From: Costus lasius
Taxonomy: Eukaryota; Streptophyta; Magnoliopsida; Zingiberales; Costaceae
Length of the DNA stretch: 64,000 bases
Assembly (NCBI GenBank): GCA_027563935.2
Contig: JANVAS020000239.1
Span: 5,084,001-5,148,000 of the forward strand
Direction of reading: 5' to 3'
Shown here: positions 33,369 to 43,229 of the stretch, one piece after another
How positions within the stretch are numbered: the stretch's first letter is position 1
How the letters are laid out: the number at the start of each line of letters is the position of its first letter
Program-made: the position numbers and the translations under genes
The notes under the pieces: generated by a model
The model's input: the letters and a program-made list of their open reading frames with translations, nothing else
Told to the model about the DNA's origin: nothing
Database searches by the model: none

Positions 33369-36300
33369 TGTAACATCCCTCAGAATCACACCCCACACGC
33401 ATACAAGTAAAATACGGGGTTTCAAAAAATTTTTACTCTTCCATTAAAACACAAGAAGAAAGCGGCATCGAAGGACATTACTACGGAACTGAAACCGCAC
33501 AGAACTGAGTAGGATCGATTACTAGGAAATAGAAATCCGGAAGTCCAGAAAATCCGACAGCAAGTATAATAATTTACTGCTGCACAGACACGCATATCCT
33601 GGAATAAAACAGATGTCCACACTACACATATGTGGAAAACACAAATTCAGATATATTGCGGAATAAGAACAATAACTCTCAAATCGGACATTTCAGAATA
33701 AGAATAATTTCAAATCTCACGAATCCAAAACTCGTATCTAACAATTAAAACGAGACAACTATAATATCCTGAAAACAGGCATAAGCCCTCAGGAGATAAA
33801 ATGTATCATATAATTAAGTTAGGCACGCAGGCCTGACAGATTTTTTAGAAGACAACTCTTAGAAATTAAATAAAACATTAGCATCATAGTAAATTCGTGA
33901 ATTAGCTGTAGCGATCACTGTCCCAATGTCTCACCTGAAAATATTTAAACAACGGGGGTGAGCTAAAAAGCTCAGTGAGTAAAAGACACTAAAAGCCATC
34001 CATAGTACACATCAAAAATATCATGCATAAGTTGAAATACATTTTTGTAACAGATAAGATAAATCAACTTAACATGCACACTCATATCAGAAACAAAACA
34101 TAATCAAATACAAATACTTATAACATTAGGCATCAAGCATGAAGTAGGATATAAGTATACCAACCCATACCAACTAACCACACCGCCTAATACATCTAAA
34201 TACAGATCGAAACAGAACTACAGAAATCAGAACTGACAGAAAGAAAATCAGAATTTTCAGAGTCCAAACGGATAGTCTACATCGGAAACAGAAAGGCCAC
34301 AGAAGGCCTGATGACCACAGAAGGTCTGACCCCACCTCTGCCGAGGACGAGACAATGCATGCATATCAGAAACAGAATGGTAGAGGAGATATCAGTGGGT
34401 GGCCCCCGTCTTGTCAGGACGTGGCACTCTGGTCTCCAATACCCAGAACAGAATGGTAGAGGAGGTATCAGTGGGTGGCCCCCGTCTTGTTAGGACGTGG
34501 CACTCTGGCCTCCAATACCCAAAACTGAATGGTAGAGGAGGTATCAGTGGGTGGCCCCCGTCTTGTTAGGACGTGGCACTCTGGCCTCCAATACCCAGAA
34601 CAGAATGGTAGAGGAGGAATCAGTGGGTGGCCCCCGTCTTGTCAGGACGTGGCACTCTGGTCTCCAATACCCAGAACAGAATGGTAGAGGAGGTATCAGT
34701 GGGTAGCCCCCGTCTTGTCAGGACGTGGCACTCTGGTCTCCAATACCCAGAACAGAATGGTAGAGGAGGTATCAGTGGGTGGCCACCGTCTTGTCAGGAC
34801 GTGGCACTCTGGCCTCCAATACCTATAACGGAACAGAAATAGTGTCTCAAGGGTCGTAGTAGACTATCAGCACCATTACAACGCCACAGAAGGAGGGTAA
34901 GAACACAGAAGAGTGCTACACTAGGGCATAATTTTACAGAACAGATTATACTGAAACGGAGGAGTAGGACCAACCACTACTTAATTCTTACATCATGCCC
35001 AAAGTCTGACAAACCAGAAAATGACACACCCCAATATCCAGTCCTTAACAAATTACAATTTGCAGAAAATCAAAGCTGAACACACTTCATAATTTTTACC
35101 ATCAACCAGAAGTAATATATGAGTGAATTCCTTAGATTTCATGCAACTATCCTTAATTCATGTCAGACCAGTCTATGTTCTCACAAAGGTTATAACACAT
35201 TCAAAGTTTTCAGAAAATTCACAACATATAAACAGAACAGAAAATATTCACATAACAAACAATTAAACATAGAACAGAAACTATTCATGAAATAATTTCC
35301 TCAAAATTCCTAAAACCGTGAGCTACAAAATTACTGTAAGGGGCGCCAGTTACAGAACCTTAACAGAACGTACAAATTTCATGTAAATAATTTCAGTCCA
35401 CCACTACAGATAATTTTAATTACACGTTCGTGAAGAAAATTGACAAAAGCCCCAAAATTGGCTCGAACCATGATTTTCGAAAATTCCTAAGTTCTTAGTT
35501 AAATCCCCAATTTTGTTTTCTCTAAAATTTCTCATCAAGCAAATAAATTTTAGAAGAACTACAGACCACAATTTAAGAGATTAAACCATACAGGCTAAGT
35601 TTTTCTCACAATGGAATATTCGTCTAACCAAAACATAGCAGATTTATATTGTCAGATTGCAACATATATTTTTGGTCCAATTTCGAACCAAAGCTAGTCA
35701 ATATTATATTCAAAATGAAGCTCTCTGAATCTAGTTTCCAATAAAACTGGTTTCGTAAAATTTTGAATTGTAGGCAGGAAGATATAAGGGTTCAAACATA
35801 GGTGGGTCAGAATTTCAGATTTCAAGAAAACAGATTCATATATCAGAATTACGACATATATTTCAGATCCAATAACTAATCGAAAATAGGCGTTATGGGA
35901 GTCAAAATAAAGCTCTTCAAGCCTACGGTCTAATAAAACTGGTTTCACAGGATTTCGAGCTATACCTAGGGAGATACGAGAGTTCGAACACAAAAGGGTC
36001 AAGATTCTAGATTTTCAGAAAACAGATTTTGTAAGTTATATAACAATGCCGATTTCAACACGAATATAGTTCAGATGTGGTCAATATTACATAAGAATCA
36101 AAGCTGAGCGAATCTAGTTTCATACAAAATTTGTTTCGTGTGATTTGGATCTATAGATCATGAGATATTGAGGTTAAAGCACAGTAAGGTCAGATTGGCG
36201 ACTACAATTTCCAGCAAGACAAAATTTCTGAATCATCATGCATATTCAGATCCGACCTATAGAATAGAAAAACACAGGATCTACTTGCAGATTTTTGGTT

Positions 36301-36872
36301 CATACAGATAATTATTGCAAATAGGATTAGACTCCTTAGGATCGAATTACTCACCAGAAAAAAATCGCCCACAGAGAAAACGCCAAAACAGAGGATCTGG
36401 GATCTCCAGAAAGTTCGTCCACCACCAGTCTGCCACCACCAGTGTCAGAAATTTGCAGGAGGCGCCAAGCACAGTGAGGGGCGACAACACAGGCGGCTAG
36501 GGCAAGAAACAAACCAAAAATCGTGAGGGAGAGGAGCTCTCACGAATTTTCCCCCTTTTTTTTTTTCCACCCCAAACGGATCCAAGATCCAATAACCCAA
36601 TTAACTTAAGTGGAAATCGGCTTTAATGGGCTTACCTGGGCTTAACCACCATGCGCCACTCCAATAACATCAGAAATATGCGCCATCACGGTGGAAGAAT
36701 TCCAGAAGCAAAGAATCAAGGTTGAGGGTTCGAATCCCCAACCAAAATAATTATTTTTGCCCTGTAGGAAAATTCCTACACTTAGGTAAAAATCCCTAAA
36801 TTTTAACCAATAAAAATACAGAAACTGAATTTCTAACCTTAAATCATAATTCAGAAAATCAAGGGCGTTACA
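33369..36872 (-). repeat. 5' LTR of element B
   Basis: It is 3504 bp and collinear with 26155-29658, with the 76-bp array at 34379-34834, the conserved hairpin block at 33935-33980 and the same ~190-bp repeats. The 76-bp array has more differences between the two LTRs than most of the rest. Confidence 0.95.
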
Positions 36873-36877
36873 TTGTC

Positions 36878-38038
36878 TCTAGGTGTTTAACCTATCAGAC
36901 TGTAAAGGCTGAACACCAGAAGCCTGGTGGTTTGTTGCAGCCCCTTCCTATTCCTGAGTGGAAGTGGGAATGCATCAGTATGGACTTTGTGTGTGGTTTG
37001 CCCAGAACCAGATTGGGTCATGATGCTATTTGGGTGATTGTTGATAGACTCACTAAATCAGCCCACTTTCTCCCGATCAAGATGACTTATCCTTTAGAGA
37101 GACTGGCAAGATTGTACATTGATGAGGTAGTCAGACTGCATGGAGTGCCTGTTGATATTGTGTCTGATAGGGACTCTCGGTTTCTGTCCAGGTTTTGGAA
37201 GAGCTTACAGGAGGGTTTGGGTACTAAGTTGAGTTTTAGTACAGCATACCATCCTCAGTCTGATGGCCAGACGGAGCGTACTATCCAGACTCTAGAAGAC
37301 CTGTTGAGAGCTTATGTGGTTGATTGGAGTTCTGAGTGGAACCGGGATCTATCTTTGATAGAGTTCACCTATAATAATAGCTTCCACTCCAGTATTCAGA
37401 TGGCTCCTTATGAGGCTTTGTATGGAAGAAGGTGTAGGACTCCCTTGTGTTGGGAGGAAACCGGTGATAGATTAATTTTGAGATCTGATGCAGTACAGGA
37501 GACTACTGATAAGGTCAGAGAGATTCAGGATAAACTGAAGGTTTCTCGGGACAGACAGAAGAGTTATGCTGATGACCGTCATCGTCCCCTAGAGTTTATG
37601 GTAGGGGATCATGTTTTCTTAAAGGTGTCACCTACTAAGGGTATTATGCGGTTTGGCAAGAAAGGAAAGCTGAGCCCAAGGTTTGTGGGACCTTTTGACA
37701 TTATTGAGAGGGTTGGTCCAGTGGCTTACAGGTTAGCTTTACCTCCTGCTTTGGAACATGTGCATAATGTATTCCATGTTTCTGCTTTGAGGAAATATCA
37801 TCCTGATCCATCTCATGTATTGGAGTTGGAACCTCTTCAGATTCAGAGTGATTTGACCTTTGAGGAAAGACCTCTCTGGATTGTGGATAGAAAGGATAAA
37901 GTTTTGAGAAACAAGTCTATACCTTTGGTAAAGGTTATCTGGGGAAATCAGTTGGTTGAGGAGGCGACCTAGGAGACTGAAGCTGATATGAGGAGGTTGT
38001 ATGCTTACCTTTTTGATGATATGAATGTTGAGCTTTAG
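36878..38038 (+). pseudogene. Ty3 integrase and chromodomain of element A, second part
   Basis: This resumes the frame broken at 26154 (after one TSD copy) with the second half of the HHCC motif. The zinc-binding CLTC is changed to CLTY (TGT to TAT, codon near 36893), which should destroy zinc binding. The core shows [29 protein letters not shown] and a [11 protein letters not shown] segment. The GPF/Y region and chromodomain follow, interrupted by TAG 37970-37972 where B has TGG (EASWE). The frame would then end at 38038, just before the PPT. Confidence 0.92.
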
Positions 38039-38067
38039 AGGACTAAAGCTTTATAAGGAGGGAGGAA

Positions 38068-40768
38068 TGTAAGATCCAAGGATCTTAAGTCCTTGTAAGT
38101 ATTATTTTTGATTTAAATCTTTGACTGTGATATTTTATTTTTTTGATTTAAATGAAATCATTGGCTGTGATATTTTTTTTATGTGTTTTGTTTTTGTAAA
38201 CTCTAGGATGGGGGAGAGTTTTATCTCTAAAACCTTTAGGGATTATTTATAAATTAGTGGCAAAGGGTTAGTGGATATTAATTTAAGTCTTAATGGATTT
38301 TGACCCTAGTAATTAATTAATTAGAGCTTATTGGATGTTAATTAAATCCTTATTGGATTTTCGCTTAAGTGAGTAATTAATTATGGGTTATTGGGTTTAC
38401 ACTTAAGTTAGATGGATCTTGGGTTTATAATTTGAATTAATCAGTAAGTGGGTTAATTCATAAACCCTATTCGAATTAGTTAGTTAGCGGGTTTAAAATT
38501 AAAAACCAAAATTTTAATTAGGTAATTGCGGTTAGGGAAGGAGAGTTAGCGTTTTTGGCTTGGAGGAAACCTTGGGGGCGGCGGCTTGAAGGCTTGGGCG
38601 ATCTCTTGGAGGCTTGGACGAATTTTCCCTTCTTCCTCTTCCTTTTCCCTTGGCCGGCGTTCTTTGGTGTTTGGTGGCGCTTCTTCTTCCATTGGTGGCG
38701 ACATTGGTGGAATTTCAAGGCCTTAGACGAGTTTTTGGATCATCTTGGTGTTCACGGTTCAAGATAATAGGTGAGTGGGGTGTCTTGTTCGAATTTTATC
38801 CTTTTGGTTGTGATAGATAAATAATTTTGATTTCTTAGAAACTTCATCATGCTAAAAACCGAAACCCAAGATGTATCTATCATGAAGACCGAAACTTGAT
38901 TTCTTAGAAACTTCATCATGCTAAAAACTGAAACCCAAGATGTATCTATCATGAAGACCGAAATTTGACAACATGAAATTTAAGATATCTTTTATATGGA
39001 ATTTAGGTAGCTCTAAATCAGTGATTCTTGGGCATGAAATTCTTATTAACTAGGGTTAAATTTTAAAGTAGATTGTAGCATGTAAATTGTAGAAACCGTG
39101 GACTACTTGTGATATTATGTAATGTAGATTGTAAGAATACAAATTTTAATCCTAAGTTGATTTTTGTTTCTCTATGTGCAGCATGTTATATAATTATATC
39201 CTATGTTAATTTTTATGAATTTATCTATGTGTAGCATGTTATATATTTATGGCCATGTATCTTTGTTTGAGAAACTTGGGTGATAATTTAGCAAGGTTAA
39301 ACCAAACTGATCAGCATGAAACCTAAGGACTCTACAAAACATTATAGGATTATGTGGTTTCAAATGTTATGTGTTGTGGTCTGTGTGCCCATTATGGATA
39401 GGACTAAGGCTAAGTGTAACTGTGTACTCAAGGGGATAGTCTATATGTGATATGTTAGGGGTTAGAGATTTCAGCCCTGTGTTTGTGATATGTGAGGGGT
39501 TGATGTTTCAGCCGCCTGTTGTGATTATCGTGATGAAAATGACTATCCTAGAGTCTGGTTGACACTTAGGAGTCCACTTTTGTGAAATAGGTGTGTCTAG
39601 TGGTTGTCCAGATAAGGAACCCTTTGGGAGAACGAGTGATTGACGCAAAGTGCCATGTCTTGGTCGGACAGGGGCCACCTCTTGATGTCATTACTCTTAG
39701 ACGTTTAGATTTTTGTGTTATGGGGTGGTGTAGATCAAGGTATCACATCTTGACCGGATGGGGATTACCTCTTGAGTCTACACACTATCCATGTTTGTGT
39801 TGCATGTGATTTGCAGGCTTCTCCCAGTGCTTAGGCCAGAGCCGGGTTGGACCATAGTGGTCACTCTTGATTTATGCTGGACAACTAGGTCAACTAAGTG
39901 GTTGGTGGGTTTAGTTGGTTTAGAGTATGACTCTAGAACCTTGGTTACTCTGTGGTGACAAGTGTGTGATGTCTGTACATCTATTTATTTATATGAATTC
40001 TGTTCTTTGTTTTTGTTATATGTTAACATGATGTTCTGCTAAATGTTTTTAAAATAATCTGCATGTATCTTTGATTGTATGCTATGGATGGTCGATTGAG
40101 ACTATCCACTCACTGGGCTGTGTAACTCACCCCTCATTATTTTCAGGTGTAGAGCAGGGGCGCACTACCTGAGTTAGCGTTTTTATATGGGACTTGTGTT
40201 GATATGGATATTATGCTGGTTTGATGTATAAGACTTTTGTGCTTAGTTAACTGGGGCCGGTTATGGCTAAACTTTGTGAACTAGTGTTGCCGGTTGTGGC
40301 AGTTTTGAGATTTTGATTTTTGTGTCACCGAGGGCTTTGGCCTGTTTTCGGTGTTTGGTCATTGATGTTAGTTCCATGAGTTTATAAAATCGATATTGTG
40401 GCTTTGCTTCGAATTTCGAGTTGATTTGTATTTGCGATCAGATTTGATATAAATGTGAACTTGCATATGTCTAGTGCAAGTATTGCCTGGTGGCAGGTAC
40501 CCTTACGTGATTTATGGATTTTACGGATTTTTATGTGGTTTTGATATAACTGTTGACTTGCATATGTCTAGTGCAAGTATTGCGTGGTGGCAGGTACATT
40601 TGTGAAATTATGTTTCGTGGAGATTCTATGTATGGATTCTCGAAAATTTTCAGATTGGGTTTTCCTGAACTTGGTTTTACTTAGCATGTGCATCGATCTT
40701 GTATGATAACATCCTGTTCCTTTGTGATTTGTGTTGCTAGTTTGGGGTTAAGATAACGGGATGTGACA
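38068..40768 (+). repeat. 3' LTR of element A (2701 bp, uninterrupted)
   Basis: TGTAAGATCC to GGGATGTGACA. It is the uninterrupted reference for this LTR family in the window, with stem-loops at 40459-40481 and 40556-40578, the AAAACCGAA 61-bp duplication near 38830-38965 and the AGTGCCATGTC unit near 39645. Followed by TSD CTGCC. Confidence 0.95.
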
Positions 40769-40773
40769 CTGCC

Positions 40774-41907
40774 AGCGTTAGAGGAACCTACAGGGTCGCA
40801 CACCTTGATACTTGAGTTCTCGTATTGATCGGGAAGCCTTATGATCGAGTTATTGGATAACTCGGATCTAATTGGGAGATTTCATCAGCACCAATGGGCC
40901 TGATGAGATGGAAGAATGTTATTGGAGCCAAACTTCATTTTTGGCAGGTTGACTCGTATTTGACCATGGTTGGTCACATTTAGATTAGGGTTGCATTGGA
41001 TTGGATCCAAGTGCTTAATCAACCCATGTAATGGAGTTTGGGCTAGCTCATTATCCAACGAGGCCCAATAACAAGTTCTCATGAAGAGATAAGAGGCTAA
41101 AAGGGTATAATGGGGAGAAACCCAACCTCATTGGCGCCTAAGGGGTATAATGGGGTTTGGGTGGCAAAATTGCTTCATTAAGGAAGCAATTGGCGCCTAG
41201 CCCTTCTCCCTTGATGGTATGAATGCCTCTAAGGCATGTCTTGGGCTTATATGGTACTTGGGCAATTATGGATAGGTTGAATGGAGTTTATGGTAAAGTC
41301 TTGGAGACTTTCCTTGTCTCAAACCTCCTCATCCTAGCCCTACACTTGTCATGATCTTGCCCCTTCCCTTAACCGCCTCTTGCCCTATATATATGTGACC
41401 CTCTCGCCCCCTCTTATGATGATTAATCCTTGGAGGCGTGAACACAAGAAGAGGGGCGAGAACTAGGAGCAAGGGCGCATCTTCTTTCTTCCATAGCCGC
41501 AAGCTTCTCCCTCCTTTCCTCTTGGCACAAAGAGCTTTGGTGCTTGGCGGTTTGGCTTGTTTCCTTCTTCTCTTGGCGCATCCTTTCCTCTTGGTAGCGC
41601 AAGTGAAGTGGAGCATCTCCCTAAGGCTTTGATCTTCTTCCCGAGGCTAGCACCGGGCATGGAAGAAGAGAACTCAAGAGATCTGTGCGTGTGAGACTGC
41701 AGAGGGCACACACTTGGGCGCCTACATCGGTATCACCCCAAATCGCTCTTAAGGTATTTCTTAACTCATCGTGTCGACTCTCTTGCTTGCGATCTTCACT
41801 GGGTTTTTGGGACCGGCCTGTTTCGGGGACATTCTTCCGCTGTGCAATGTTTGTATGTATGTCTATGACTCTGAAAAATTGTAAAATGTCCCCGGGGTTT
41901 CCCAACA
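40774..41907 (+). mobile_element. Copia family-2 LTR, right part of split copy
   Basis: This continues 18105-18199 and ends GGGGTTTCCCAACA at 41907. It matches the reverse-strand LTR of G closely and the 3' LTR of H only distantly. It contains a TATA-like TATATATAT (41386-41394) and CAGGGTCGCACA near 40791. No PBS follows at 41908, so it is not a standard 5' LTR of H. A solo or truncated G-type LTR in H's leader is more likely. Confidence 0.8.
41386..41394 (+). promoter_or_regulatory. TATA box of family-2 LTR
   Basis: TATATATAT in a TATA-poor, GC-richer context. The equivalent site in the reverse-strand G LTR is TATAAATA (60827-60834). Confidence 0.5.
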
Positions 41908-43229
41908 ATCCTTAGCCGAATCCTTGGTGGCTTCTAAGGTTCACCTTTGTGGCGCACCTATAGGATTAAGGGCTGATGAAGAGGGCTTGTGCATACCTAT
42001 TGATTGGCCAAAACTTTGGTGGCTTCTAGGGCTTTCTAGAGGCACATCAAACATGGTTTCAAGGGCTGATCTAAAAGGTGATGCAAACAGCTCCTCATGG
42101 TGATGTTTCTATGCAAGTGGCGCACCTTCATGGTGGCGCAATATGCATGATGTGATGGCGCCCCTATGATTGGCCGAACCCTAGGAGGAGCCTAGGGTTT
42201 ACAAGCTAGCTTGGGTAGAGAAGAGTGTTGGCCGAATCCTAGAAGGAGTCTAGGGTTTGCGAGCTAACACAGGTGGACCAAGGGGTTGACCTGAACCTAA
42301 GAGAGCACCTAGGGTGTCCTAGGAGGCGTTTCTATGGTTTGAGGGGCTGACCCTGATGCAGAGGACCAAGGTAGCAGCACACCTAGGGATGGAGCAGAGT
42401 CCTTAGGGTACTCAGGGCAAAGCTGAGGACATAGTGGCATGGGCCCTTGGCTTGTGCCTTAGAGTAGCTAGGTGATTAGTCTAGGTCTAGGGGCTTGTTA
42501 CCCATGTCTGGGCTATAACCATATCATGTTTTATTTTCTGCTCAGTTTTAAGCATGCCTGTGATGTTTTATTTTTCATGCTACTCACTATAGGATTGCAT
42601 GTCTGTATTGTTAGATGAAAGATAAAACTAAATGGTGAGACCACAAAAACCCTCGATCCAAATATCAAGTATGATAACTGCCTTCTGACGCGTAGCCCTC
42701 GTCAAACTATCGATCGATGGTGTTGTGCACTGTTTCCCACCCTCGTGGGACACACCCATCTATCTTTAGGAGGTGTGCGGTGACAATGATTTCCCCAGTC
42801 CGGTTAAAATCCTGGACGCGCCTTCGCAAGGAAATCATTGGCCCTGAGCATTACGGTCAGGTTGGACTTGACTAGATGTTTCATATGTGGATGGGCCACA
42901 TGATGAAAGTCTGGAGGCAACCTCAATAGGTTAGGGCTTTGTGTTGTATTTAGCCCTCGCTAGATACAAAGTGCCTGAACTATCTTGAGAAGGGGAATTG
43001 CGAAGTTGCAATTGGTTAGGGTGCCTACCTCACGAAGTATGCACCACCTTGTGCAGTTCATCCCACCCTCGTGGGACGCAAGGCCATGTACGGAATGAGG
43101 ATCCCATCTCACTATGGAAATCTGGTGATTTCCCGATCGACTTTTGAGGGTTGTTGATTTGATGAAAAATAGTGGGAGCCCAATCATTTATAAAAGGCCA
43201 GATTAAATGATTGATTCGTAGATCTGCTT
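41908..43229 (+). other. Copia-H leader with structured repeats
   Basis: Non-coding leader homologous to the D leader from about 49751. It contains tandem imperfect units with CCTAGG-type hairpins (42179-42255), an 11-bp inverted repeat CAATGATTTCC/GGAAATCATTG (42784-42794 and 42830-42840), hairpins CCCAC-cctc-GTGGG at 42736-42749 and 43062-43075, and the three-helix domain at 43107-43177. The decayed gag starts near ATG 43230. Confidence 0.7.
43107..43177 (+). other. Three-helix leader RNA domain (copia H)
   Basis: P1: TCTCACTA (43107-43114) with TAGTGGGA (43170-43177). P2: GGAAATC-tggt-GATTTCC (43116-43133). P3: ATCGAC (43136-43141) with GTTGAT (43153-43158), including one G-U pair. Same position relative to gag as in copia 1 and D. 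Confidence 0.65.

Larger units (their letters stand above)
26155..36872 (-). mobile_element. Ty3 (Tekay-like) element B, complete ends, internally deleted
   Basis: Inserted in the integrase of A with TSD TTGTC (26150-26154 and 36873-36877). The LTRs are 26155-29658 and 33369-36872, both exactly 3504 bp. I count 23 substitutions and no indels by eye, about 0.66 percent. At the commonly used 1.3e-8 substitutions per site per year this would be roughly a quarter of a million years; the rate is an assumption. The internal region is only 3.7 kb because about 1 kb from late RT to early integrase is gone. PBS and PPT are intact, so it could be mobilised only by proteins supplied in trans. Confidence 0.96.
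18200..40768 (+). mobile_element. Ty3 (Tekay-like chromovirus) element A, complete but nested into
   Basis: Full-length insertion with TSD CTGCC at 18195-18199 and 40769-40773. LTRs run TGTAAGATCC to GGGATGTGACA. The 5' LTR is 18200-22605 (2698 bp without its insert) and the 3' LTR 38068-40768 (2701 bp). I counted about 15 substitutions and two small indels between them by eye, so the insertion is recent. PBS at 22609, gag-pol from 22732, PPT at 38054-38067. Two later insertions split it: a family-1 solo LTR at 20572-22274 and element B at 26155-36872. Confidence 0.95.

Noticed and set aside
22606..38067. Endogenous pararetrovirus
   Set aside because: Integrase, chromodomain, LTRs, PBS, PPT and 5-bp TSDs identify Ty3 retrotransposons; no movement protein or virus-type organisation seen.
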